Shown here: piece after piece, positions 1-5,454 of the stretch | Numbering within the stretch: the stretch's first letter is position 1 | Layout of the letters: each line of letters opens with the position of its first letter | Notes under the pieces: generated by a model | Told to the model about the DNA's origin: nothing | Seen by the model: only the letters and a program-made list of their open reading frames with translations | Databases searched by the model: none | Made by a program: the position numbers and the translations under genes | Origin: Methanobacteriaceae archaeon | GTDB lineage: Archaea > Methanobacteriota > Methanobacteria > Methanobacteriales > Methanobacteriaceae | Assembly: GCA_030681145.1 (NCBI GenBank) | Contig: JAUXXK010000356.1 | Coordinates: forward strand, 1 to 5,454 | Direction of reading: 5' to 3' | DNA: 5,454 nucleotides

Positions 1-184
1 CTATATCTAGTAATCCTTTTTTACTTCGTCTGTATGGATTGTATACATAATCAATCTTTTTATAACGGTAGTTGATTATCTTTGTCTCGAAGCCCAGATT
101 TTCCAATGTTTTTTGGAGGGCATAGGCCTGCAGTGATGCTCCGAAGTTATGAGCTGAATTTAAAGTTAGTATCCCGGCTTTCAT
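1..184 (-). CDS. Polysaccharide pyruvyl transferase family protein, N-terminal part (runs off the window)
   Basis: I translated this by hand. An ATG at 184 opens a frame with no stop to the window edge, giving 61 codons. It begins MKAGILTLNSAHNFGASLQA and continues with YALQKTLENLGFETKIINY. This is the typical opening of the polysaccharide pyruvyl transferase family (CsaB/WcaK-like): a first beta strand, an N-(F/Y)-GA-x-LQAYAL helix, then 'LGFE...IINYR'. Family members transfer pyruvate from phosphoenolpyruvate to sugars of surface polymers as a ketal, in the cytoplasm. The start lies 6 bases after the stop of the glycerophosphotransferase gene, so it is the next gene of the operon. The ribosome site is weak: GAGTGA overlaps the upstream stop, about 10 bases before the ATG. 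Most of the protein, including the catalytic C-terminal half, is outside the window. The family call is therefore good, but the acceptor sugar cannot be inferred. Confidence 0.85.
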   Translation of the reverse strand, partial: MKAGILTLNSAHNFGASLQAYALQKTLENLGFETKIINYRYKKIDYVYNPYRRSKKGLLDI

Positions 185-190
185 ATTTAA

Positions 191-1960
191 TCATTCACTC
201 AATTTTTCAATATAATCTTCTAACTCAATTATTCTATCTTTTTTTGGATATAATTTTAAAGTGGGCTCCAGTAACTTTCTTTTGAGTAGAACTACTTGAT
301 CATAATAGGACAGTAATATCTTGTCTTTTTTTAATTTTTTTATCAAATCTTTGTGCATGAAAATTGTTTTTTGAGAAGGATATCTTGCAAAAAGATTAAT
401 TATTTGTTTATCGTGTCCTACAATATGCATTATTTGATCAAATTCTATGGATGGATAATATTTATTTAAATTCCGTTTATAAAACTGATTTAATTGCTTT
501 TTGATCTTATTACTGGAGATATTATACTTAAAAAACAATTTCATGGCTAATACATCTTTGTTAGTGGCGGTCAAGTTATCATGCAGGGGAATGTAGTTCA
601 CTTTCTTTGATAGTTCATATAATCTCTCTGCATTATCTTTTACATTAGATGCTCTAAATGTCAGGAAATAGTTTTTTTTGCTGAGATCTGCTTTATTTAA
701 AACTTTTTTTAAAGAATTATCCTTTAAATTGCTAGCATATATCAAAACATTTTCTTTACCATTAGATTTAATATTTTTTAATAGAATGCCATTATCTTTA
801 TTTAAAATAAGGTATTCGCAGATATTTTTTGCTGCTTGGGGGTTGTCATATTTACAAAATTTCTCTAAAAATTGAGTATCTTCATAGTTTTTAGAAGTAT
901 TTATCTCTTTAATTAAGTCAGGCACATTATAAACCTTGGGAAATGGTAAATCATCCAATGAAAAGTAAGTCCCCACAGTTTTTAAGTATTCTTCTTCATC
1001 ATAAACAAATAATATGATTTTCTTTCCCGAGCAAGCATAATCAAAAAAAACACTTGAATAATCTGTTATTAAACAATCCGCCATGTTCAAGAAATTGTAA
1101 GTTTCATAATCTTTTGGAAATGGCTTTATATGATTATATTCTTTGTAATTAATCTGGTCTTTTACCACAGTATGTAGTTTGACATACAATATCTGTTCCT
1201 CAGATAAAAGTTCATCCAGCTTAGATAAATAATCTTTAACTGCTCGATTTTGACCTTTGATATCAAGGTCACTGTAAATACCTCTCCATGTGGGCATGTA
1301 AACAATTATCTGTTTATCTTTAATACCCATTTCAGATTTAAGGATAGCCGCGGCACCTTCATCAAAGAATATGGAATTTCTAGGGTATCCCTCGTTCATA
1401 ATCATGGCTTTACTCAGATTTTCCAGCATGAACGAGTTTATCATGGTTTCTTGCATGAAAGGGTTAGGATAAAGTAAATAATCCGCCATAGAAAAATTTC
1501 GCTGAACATTGCCTAAACCATACCCTCTCTTGCTATTAGATTTACCTAACTTTTTAAGGGGAGTCCCATGCCAGGTATTAATATACACTTGATCTGGCTT
1601 TTTAACAAAGGTAGAAGGTAATGTTGCATCAGAAAATAGATATTTGGCACTATAAATATGTTTATAATATTCTAAGCTCCCAGTTTCAGTTAATACAACA
1701 TTTGAAATTCCATATTTTTCAAGCAATTGCCTTTTTTGAACCTGCAATTCAGTTTTTAAAGATAATGAAACCTTAAAATCACCATATTCATTTTTAGATA
1801 ATTCTTTTAGCAAATAAAAGATATTTCCTGCAATATCATTACCATTTTTTGATTCTAAAAAAATTAAACTGTCATCAATTGGAAGATTATGATAATAGTG
1901 ATTTAGAGTAGCATTTTTTTTATACAACTTGACTTTTTTTTTAAGTTTTTTAAAATTCAT
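191..1960 (-). CDS. CDP-glycerol glycerophosphotransferase-like enzyme (TagB/TagF family) with C-terminal GT-B-half extension
   Basis: This 589-residue protein is likely a polymerase or primase that moves glycerol phosphate (or a related polyol phosphate) from its CDP-activated form onto a lipid-linked acceptor at the inner face of the membrane. Family motifs are clear: NTWHGTPLKKLGK at about 128-140, GYPRN at 191-195, YMPTWRG at 221-227, KLH at 261-263, and TDYSSVFFDYACSGK at 299-313 followed by YDEEEY. The histidines of WHG (H131) and KLH (H263) match the two histidines known to be essential in TagF-type enzymes. No signal peptide or membrane span is seen; the N-terminus is basic (MNFKKLKKKVKLYKK), which could help membrane attachment. 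Residues about 402-575 form an extra domain that looks like the first Rossmann half of a GT4-type glycosyltransferase (VLIYASNL, then KTIFMHKDL and YYDQVVLLKRKL), with no second half. The ATG lies 22 bases after the GT2 gene, with only a weak AGGG site. The exact polyol substrate is unknown. Confidence 0.9.
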   Translation of the reverse strand: MNFKKLKKKVKLYKKNATLNHYYHNLPIDDSLIFLESKNGNDIAGNIFYLLKELSKNEYGDFKVSLSLKTELQVQKRQLLEKYGISNVVLTETGSLEYYKHIYSAKYLFSDATLPSTFVKKPDQVYINTWHGTPLKKLGKSNSKRGYGLGNVQRNFSMADYLLYPNPFMQETMINSFMLENLSKAMIMNEGYPRNSIFFDEGAAAILKSEMGIKDKQIIVYMPTWRGIYSDLDIKGQNRAVKDYLSKLDELLSEEQILYVKLHTVVKDQINYKEYNHIKPFPKDYETYNFLNMADCLITDYSSVFFDYACSGKKIILFVYDEEEYLKTVGTYFSLDDLPFPKVYNVPDLIKEINTSKNYEDTQFLEKFCKYDNPQAAKNICEYLILNKDNGILLKNIKSNGKENVLIYASNLKDNSLKKVLNKADLSKKNYFLTFRASNVKDNAERLYELSKKVNYIPLHDNLTATNKDVLAMKLFFKYNISSNKIKKQLNQFYKRNLNKYYPSIEFDQIMHIVGHDKQIINLFARYPSQKTIFMHKDLIKKLKKDKILLSYYDQVVLLKRKLLEPTLKLYPKKDRIIELEDYIEKLSE

Positions 1961-1982
1961 TGAAAGCTACCCTAAATTTTTA

Positions 1983-3092
1983 TTATCTTCTCTGGGACTT
2001 TTCAAGCCTGTAAAATCCCAATAGACTGATTAAAATATTATCTTTTAAAGCATTAGCTAATAAACATAAATACCTAAAAGATCTTCCTTTTCCAGCACAT
2101 TTTTGCGCATAAATTGTTATTTTTTTCAAAGTTTCAATATCATTTTCCTTAATTAATTGATATTTAAATTTATCCAAAACTATTAAATTCATATCACTAA
2201 AATCTAAATTCTCTAATAAAGGAGCTATCTGAATAACAAGTTCTTTTTGGAAGTCCTCAGAAGCCATTGAAACTTTATTAATGAACATTAAAAAATCATA
2301 TTCAAAACATTTTTTATAATGGAATTTTAATAAAGGATTATATTTAGGATTAGAATGATATAATTCCGATAATTTATTAGCAATGAATACTCTATCCCTT
2401 AAATTCTTTATACGGGTTGTGTGTTGGGTAGTCGATTTATTATCACCTTCACGTGATCTCCAATAATATTTTACCTGAGGAATTATGCCCACCGACTTAG
2501 CAGCGCAGTGTAATTGCGAAGATAACAATAAATCTTCATATAATCTACCATCCATAAAAGAAAATCCATTTTCATCCCAAAAACTCTTTTTTATCAGTTT
2601 ATTCCAGGGTCCAGTATCATATATTAAAGTTGGCATTTCAAGAATATTTGTTGAAGTAATTTCTTCATTTTTAGGGATGGATACTCTATGTAATTTAGCT
2701 CGCCAATTTTTAATAGAATTAAATCGTTCAACATCGCATAAAACCATTTCATTATCGTTTTTTTTTGCGAAGTTATACATTACTTCGTATGCATTTAAAT
2801 CTATATAATCATCAGAGTCCACAAATGCTATATACTCACCTGAAGCTTCTTTAACACCTTTATTTCTTGCAATTGATTGACCTTCATTCTTTTTGTTAAT
2901 AATTTTTACACGGGAATCTTGTGAATAGTCTTCTATTATTTGAAAAGAATTATCGGTAGATCCATCATTAATACATATAATTTCAATATTTTTTAGTGTT
3001 TGATTTATAAGACTGTCTAAGCATTCTTTTAAATAGTCTTCTGTATTATAAACTGGGATTATAATACTTACTAATACTTTATTTTGATTCAT
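1983..3092 (-). CDS. Family 2 glycosyltransferase (GT-A fold)
   Basis: This 369-residue protein should transfer a sugar from a nucleotide-sugar donor onto the growing surface polymer in the cytoplasm. The N-terminal GT2 domain is complete: SIIIPVYN at 9-16, INDGSTD at 41-47, NEGQSIARNKGVKEASGEYI at about 69-88, and the metal/nucleotide-binding FVDSDD at 90-95. Further on are the usual acceptor-side elements: GPWNKLIKKSFW at 161-172, YED at 185-187 (probable catalytic acid/base region) and YYWRSREGDNKSTT at 209-222. This layout resembles wall-polymer GT2 enzymes such as TarS/TarP-like or capsule transferases. The C-terminal ~140 residues are helical and not recognised; no membrane helix is evident. 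The ATG at 3092 is supported by AGGAG (3100-3104) with 7 bases of spacing. The gene sits 23 bases after the ATPase gene and 22 before the glycerophosphotransferase. The donor sugar and linkage cannot be told from sequence. Confidence 0.92.
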   Translation of the reverse strand: MNQNKVLVSIIIPVYNTEDYLKECLDSLINQTLKNIEIICINDGSTDNSFQIIEDYSQDSRVKIINKKNEGQSIARNKGVKEASGEYIAFVDSDDYIDLNAYEVMYNFAKKNDNEMVLCDVERFNSIKNWRAKLHRVSIPKNEEITSTNILEMPTLIYDTGPWNKLIKKSFWDENGFSFMDGRLYEDLLLSSQLHCAAKSVGIIPQVKYYWRSREGDNKSTTQHTTRIKNLRDRVFIANKLSELYHSNPKYNPLLKFHYKKCFEYDFLMFINKVSMASEDFQKELVIQIAPLLENLDFSDMNLIVLDKFKYQLIKENDIETLKKITIYAQKCAGKGRSFRYLCLLANALKDNILISLLGFYRLEKSQRR

Positions 3093-3115
3093 CTGATAAC
3101 TCCTAAATAAGAAAA

Positions 3116-3922
3116 TTATTCAACACTTTTTAAGTAAGCATCACAAACAGTTTCTGCATCACCACTCATTACAATTTTACCATTTTCAAGCCAAATAACC
3201 TTGTTACATAGCTCTTTTATCTGTGTTATTGAATGAGAAACTAGCAAAACTGTAACTCCTGAGTTAAATAAAGATTTGATTTTATCTCCACTTTTTTTTC
3301 TGAATTTAGCATCTCCTACAGATAAAACTTCATCTAAAATAAGTATATCTGGTTCTACTATTGTGGCTATTGAAAATCCAAGTTTAGACCTCATTCCTGA
3401 AGAATAATTCTTAATTGGAATTTCTAAAAAGCGGCCTAACTCTGAAAACTCAGCAATTTCATCATATCTGCTCTCCAAAAACTCTTTAGAATATCCCAAT
3501 ATAGCCCCATTTAAAAATATATTCTCTCTACCGGAATAATTCGGGTCAAAGCCCGCCCCTAATTCCAACAAAGGAGCTATTTTTCCAGAAACCGTTATTT
3601 TGCCATTAGTAGGTTTCATTACTCCCGCAATAATTTTAAGTAAAGTACTTTTACCAGCACCATTTAATCCTATCAAGCCCATACGATCTCCCTTATTTAA
3701 AATAAAAGAAACATCGTTAACTGCTACGAATTTTTCGCGTTTAATGTCCCTTTTTAACCATTTGATAACATATTCTTTAATATTATCAATCTTCTCCGGG
3801 CTCATTTCAAAAACCATATTTATTTTTTCTGCCCTGATAACGACTTTATCCTGGGAAGAATCAGATTTTTCAGATTGTAACGAATTATATTCATTAATTT
3901 CTATATGATTAGGTGTATCCAA
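3116..3922 (-). CDS. Polysaccharide/teichoic-acid ABC exporter, ATP-binding protein (TagH/RfbB-like)
   Basis: This is the ATPase that powers export of the lipid-linked polymer through the permease encoded just upstream. I start it at TTG 3922, giving 268 residues. GGAGGG lies 5 bases ahead of this TTG, and the start falls 10 bases after the permease stop. An in-frame ATG at 3976 would give 286 residues but lies inside the permease gene with no ribosome site. From the TTG start: Walker A GLNGAGKST at 85-93; the exporter-type ELGAGFDPNYSGREN at about 120-134; signature YSSGMRSKLGF at 173-183; Walker B ILILDE at 193-198 followed by D-loop SVGD at 201-204; and the switch histidine in LLVSHS (H230). 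The basic insert before the first core strand (KEYVIKWLKRDIKREKF) is typical of polysaccharide exporters. The protein ends soon after the nucleotide-binding domain, as in the short TarH form. It lacks the C-terminal carbohydrate-binding domain of Wzt-type ATPases. Confidence 0.93.
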   Translation of the reverse strand: MDTPNHIEINEYNSLQSEKSDSSQDKVVIRAEKINMVFEMSPEKIDNIKEYVIKWLKRDIKREKFVAVNDVSFILNKGDRMGLIGLNGAGKSTLLKIIAGVMKPTNGKITVSGKIAPLLELGAGFDPNYSGRENIFLNGAILGYSKEFLESRYDEIAEFSELGRFLEIPIKNYSSGMRSKLGFSIATIVEPDILILDEVLSVGDAKFRKKSGDKIKSLFNSGVTVLLVSHSITQIKELCNKVIWLENGKIVMSGDAETVCDAYLKSVE

Positions 3923-3927
3923 GATAT

Positions 3928-3933
3928 CCCTCC
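3928..3933 (-). promoter_or_regulatory. Ribosome binding site GGAGGG that decides the TTG start of the ATPase gene
   Basis: On the minus strand the permease stop codon TAG runs straight into GGAGGG, whose first G is the last base of the stop. Five bases (ATATC) then separate it from TTG at 3922. It is the strongest Shine-Dalgarno match in the window, at ideal spacing. It supports a non-ATG start and tight translational coupling between permease and ATPase. Confidence 0.8.
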
Positions 3934-4724
3934 TAGATATATAATATAAATTTATCCTGGCTTTTATAAAACACAATTATGCCAATAATTAATGCAAATA
4001 CTGAAACAACAGCCAGATAAAGTAAAACAAATGGATTAGGGAAGGTACCATATAAAATAGAATCTCTAAGACCACTAATCGCACAGTATACTGGATTAGC
4101 ATAAAAAAGTAATATAAAACGTTCAGGAATGATAGTTATAGGGTAAAATATAGCACATCCATACATTAATAACCTTACAAATACCCCATATAAATATTTA
4201 ATATCTTTAAAGAAAACATTTATTGATGCCAATATTAGGCCGCACCCCACAGTAAAAATTATTAAGAAAAATATGGGTAAAATAGCAGCTAAATTGAAAA
4301 TTGAAAATGGGCATCCAGTGGCCATCATTACTAAAACCAGAACAATCATGGATATGAAAAGATTAATAGTTTCTGATAAAATGCCTGCTAAAGCATAAAT
4401 ATATTTAGGTACATACATTTTTTTTAAGATGGGTGCGCCTTTTTTTATAGAATTCATAGCAATTTTAGTCGCTGCTGAGAAGAAAGAAAATGTTAAATAA
4501 CCCGTTAAAACATATATTGGAAAATTTGGTATGTTTTTTCCAAACAAAGCACCAAATACTATTGTCAAAACTACCATAGTTAATAATGGGTTTAAAAAAC
4601 TCCAAAAAATACCTAAAGCAGATCCCCTATATTTAACAGTTATATCTCTTTTAACTAGCTCTGCTAAAAGAAATTTGTATTTGGTAAAGTTTTTTATAAA
4701 TCTGTGCTCCAACATAATATCCAT
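3933..4724 (-). CDS. Polysaccharide/teichoic-acid ABC exporter, permease (ABC-2 type, TagG/RfbA-like)
   Basis: This 263-residue integral membrane protein should form, as a dimer, the channel that moves the undecaprenyl- or dolichyl-type lipid-linked polymer out of the cytoplasm, driven by the ATPase encoded next. The cytoplasmic N-terminus holds the family signature LLAELVKRDITVKYRGSALG (19-38), followed directly by the amphipathic/first membrane segment IFWSFLNPLL. About six hydrophobic segments are visible, near residues 39-61, 69-90, 109-135, 144-171, 183-199 and 233-254. FFKDIKYLYG (171-180) and FYPITIIPERF (193-203) are also conserved in polysaccharide exporters, as is the NP motif at 210-211. 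The length is normal for the family. The first ATG (4724) follows directly on AGGT with no spacing. The in-frame ATG at 4715 lies 9 bases beyond that AGGT and may be the true start (260 residues). It is the first gene of the operon. Confidence 0.93.
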   Translation of the reverse strand: MDIMLEHRFIKNFTKYKFLLAELVKRDITVKYRGSALGIFWSFLNPLLTMVVLTIVFGALFGKNIPNFPIYVLTGYLTFSFFSAATKIAMNSIKKGAPILKKMYVPKYIYALAGILSETINLFISMIVLVLVMMATGCPFSIFNLAAILPIFFLIIFTVGCGLILASINVFFKDIKYLYGVFVRLLMYGCAIFYPITIIPERFILLFYANPVYCAISGLRDSILYGTFPNPFVLLYLAVVSVFALIIGIIVFYKSQDKFILYI

Positions 4725-4776
4725 ACCTAATTATCTTATGTGAATTAGTAGTTTATAATAAATTCATACGATAACA

Positions 4777-4784
4777 TATATAAA
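4777..4784 (-). promoter_or_regulatory. Probable archaeal TATA box of the surface-polymer operon
   Basis: The minus strand reads TTTATATA here, in a run of T and A (CGATTTTTTTATATATG). It lies about 55 bases before the first ATG of the permease gene. If transcription starts some 25 bases downstream, as is usual in archaea, the leader would be roughly 25-35 bases long. No clear purine-rich BRE precedes it, and AT-rich spacers produce such boxes by chance. A second, poorer candidate is TTATAAAC at 4751-4758. Confidence 0.45.
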
Positions 4785-4796
4785 AAAATCGAGACT

Positions 4797-4820
4797 TAAT
4801 TAAATAAACTTGTTTAATTA
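4797..4820. repeat. Short inverted repeat upstream of the operon promoter
   Basis: TAATTAAA (4797-4804) and TTTAATTA (4813-4820) are perfect inverted copies separated by 8 bases. A nested AAAC-TT-GTTT palindrome (4806-4815) lies between and into them. The element ends about 12 bases upstream of the proposed TATA box, where an archaeal operator or activator site could sit. It is made almost only of A and T, so chance occurrence is a real possibility. Confidence 0.3.
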
Positions 4821-4864
4821 TAATAGATTACTATCATTAACATGAATTTAACATATTAATTTTT
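4817..4864 (+). repeat. Direct repeat, copy A (left flank of the decayed gene)
   Basis: The first 20 bases (4817-4836) match 5396-5416 with one mismatch and one gapped base. After a non-matching 9-base centre, 4846-4864 matches 5428-5446 at 17 of 19 positions. Both copies point the same way and flank the decayed transposase-like gene. The stop codon that closes the last open frame of that gene (4837-4839) lies inside this copy. The AT-richness lowers the weight of the match, but the two conserved blocks keep nearly the same spacing. Confidence 0.5.
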
Positions 4865-5397
4865 GCATTTTTTGGGGTTGTGAAGTTTTTGTGTGTTGTT
4901 ATTTTTTTATATGTTTTTGTGTCCAGTTTTTCATTTTGTAGTGTAGATAAGTGAGTATTCCGTTTATTGATCGTATTTATTTTTGATTTGTTCGGTTCTG
5001 TTTCTGTGTAGTATTTTTCTACTTTATTGGATGTTCTTGGTATTTTATGATTTCTGGGAACAGGGTTAGTCTTTTATATTCTGATACTATTTTTTGTTAA
5101 TGAATCGTTGTAAAACCTATGTTATTTTATTAAAAAAGTTTAATAAAATTTTTAATCTTTTGGTGCTTGTTTTTAAGTTTTTTGAGGAATATACTTTTGA
5201 TTTAAGTGTAATAGAGGCATTAAATGATTATTTAAATACAAATAAAGTTTTTGATTAATATTCTGAGTGTTTTTTGCCGGTTTTAATCTATCCTTTAAAA
5301 TGGTTTCAAAAATCGTGCTTTCCTGTGAAAAATCAGAAATTTTAAGTTGTATGGGGTCAATAAAAACAATTTAAGCAAGTATAATTTGATTTAGCAT
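4840..5397 (-). pseudogene. Decayed transposase-like gene (several frameshifts and stops)
   Basis: No intact gene lies here, but the minus strand keeps coding-like pieces in order. An ATG at 5397 reads MLNQIILA, then a TAA (5371-5373), then 65 open codons in the same frame (5176-5370) starting IVFIDPIQLKISDFSQES and including QKLYLYLNNHLMPLL and YIPQKT. A patch in another frame around 5100-5180 reads LKTSTKRLKILLNFF. A further frame reads RLTLFPEIIK (about 5047-5075). A 78-codon stop-free frame (4840-5073) then includes IPRTSNKVEKYYTETEP, NTHLSTLQNEKLDTK and TTHKNFTTPK. The 'IPRTSN-x-x-E' turn after a helical stretch is typical of the C-terminal end of DDE transposases, so I read the whole as an internally deleted, frameshifted transposase. 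The total length (about 185 codons) is short for such a protein. Caution: the minus strand here is rich in A and C, which lowers stop frequency and could prolong the last frame artificially. The exact IS family is not recognised. Confidence 0.5.
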
Positions 5398-5446
5398 TAT
5401 AATAAATCTACTATCACATAATATTTTATTTAACAGTTTAATTTTT
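5396..5446 (+). repeat. Direct repeat, copy B (at the start of the decayed gene)
   Basis: This is the partner of the copy at 4817-4864. On the minus strand it lies directly in front of the decayed gene and includes its ATG (TATTATAATG). It may therefore hold that gene's promoter: TAAAATATTAT at 5418-5428 is a TATA-like stretch about 25 bases upstream of the ATG. Beyond it, to the window end, I see nothing further. Confidence 0.45.
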
Positions 5447-5454
5447 AATCACAG

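Noticed and set aside
82..285. A 67-codon plus-strand open frame at the left edge.
   Set aside because: It crosses the junction of two minus-strand genes with good family matches (pyruvyl transferase start and glycerophosphotransferase end), so it is a shadow.
2485..2808. A 107-codon plus-strand open frame.
   Set aside because: It is fully antisense to the clear GT2 gene, and its product has no recognisable motif.
3600..3908. A 102-codon plus-strand open frame.
   Set aside because: It lies antisense to the Walker A region of the ATPase gene, which is unmistakably coding on the minus strand.
4782..4788. A run of seven A on the plus strand (seven T on the minus strand) as an archaeal T-tract terminator for the decayed gene.
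   Set aside because: The run is part of the proposed TATA-box stretch, and T runs are very common in this AT-rich spacer. Nothing singles it out as a terminator.
5100..5258. A 52-codon plus-strand frame (ATG at 5100) ending EALNDYLNTNKVFD.
   Set aside because: It lies antisense to the better-supported decayed minus-strand gene, has no ribosome binding site (TTTTTGTTA precedes the ATG), and has no recognisable domain. It is most likely a chance frame, though it is the best small plus-strand candidate in the spacer.

Overview
The window is strongly AT-rich. It carries one compact operon on the minus strand for building and exporting a cell-surface polymer, plus about 730 bases upstream with no intact gene. 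The best guess for the host is a methanogenic archaeon of the Methanobacteriales type (Methanobrevibacter / Methanobacterium / Methanosphaera-like). The grounds are base composition, GGAGG-type ribosome binding sites, a TTA-TATA box placed like an archaeal promoter, and the family mix. A low-GC Firmicute cannot be excluded from sequence alone.

In transcription order (right to left), the operon encodes an ABC-2 polysaccharide exporter permease (3933-4724), its ATPase (3116-3922, probably from a TTG start), a family 2 glycosyltransferase (1983-3092), a CDP-glycerol glycerophosphotransferase-like enzyme (191-1960) and the first 61 codons of a polysaccharide pyruvyl transferase (1-184, cut by the window edge). 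Gaps between genes are only 10, 23, 22 and 6 bases, so they are almost certainly co-transcribed. Together they read as a teichoic-acid-like module. Glycosyl and polyol-phosphate units are joined in the cytoplasm on a lipid carrier, decorated (pyruvate is a likely decoration), and carried across the membrane by the two-part ABC exporter.

The region 4725-5454 holds a probable promoter for the operon, a small palindrome just upstream of it, and a decayed minus-strand gene (about 4840-5397). When its frames are pieced together, that gene resembles a transposase, with a C-terminal stretch reading IPRTSNKVEKYY. It is flanked by two similar ~50-base direct repeats (4817-4864 and 5396-5446). No RNA gene or CRISPR array was seen.

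The points most worth a second look are the broken transposase-like gene with its flanking direct repeats, and the ~190-residue C-terminal extension of the glycerophosphotransferase, which looks like half of a GT-B glycosyltransferase. Nothing in the window amounts to a clearly new biological system.
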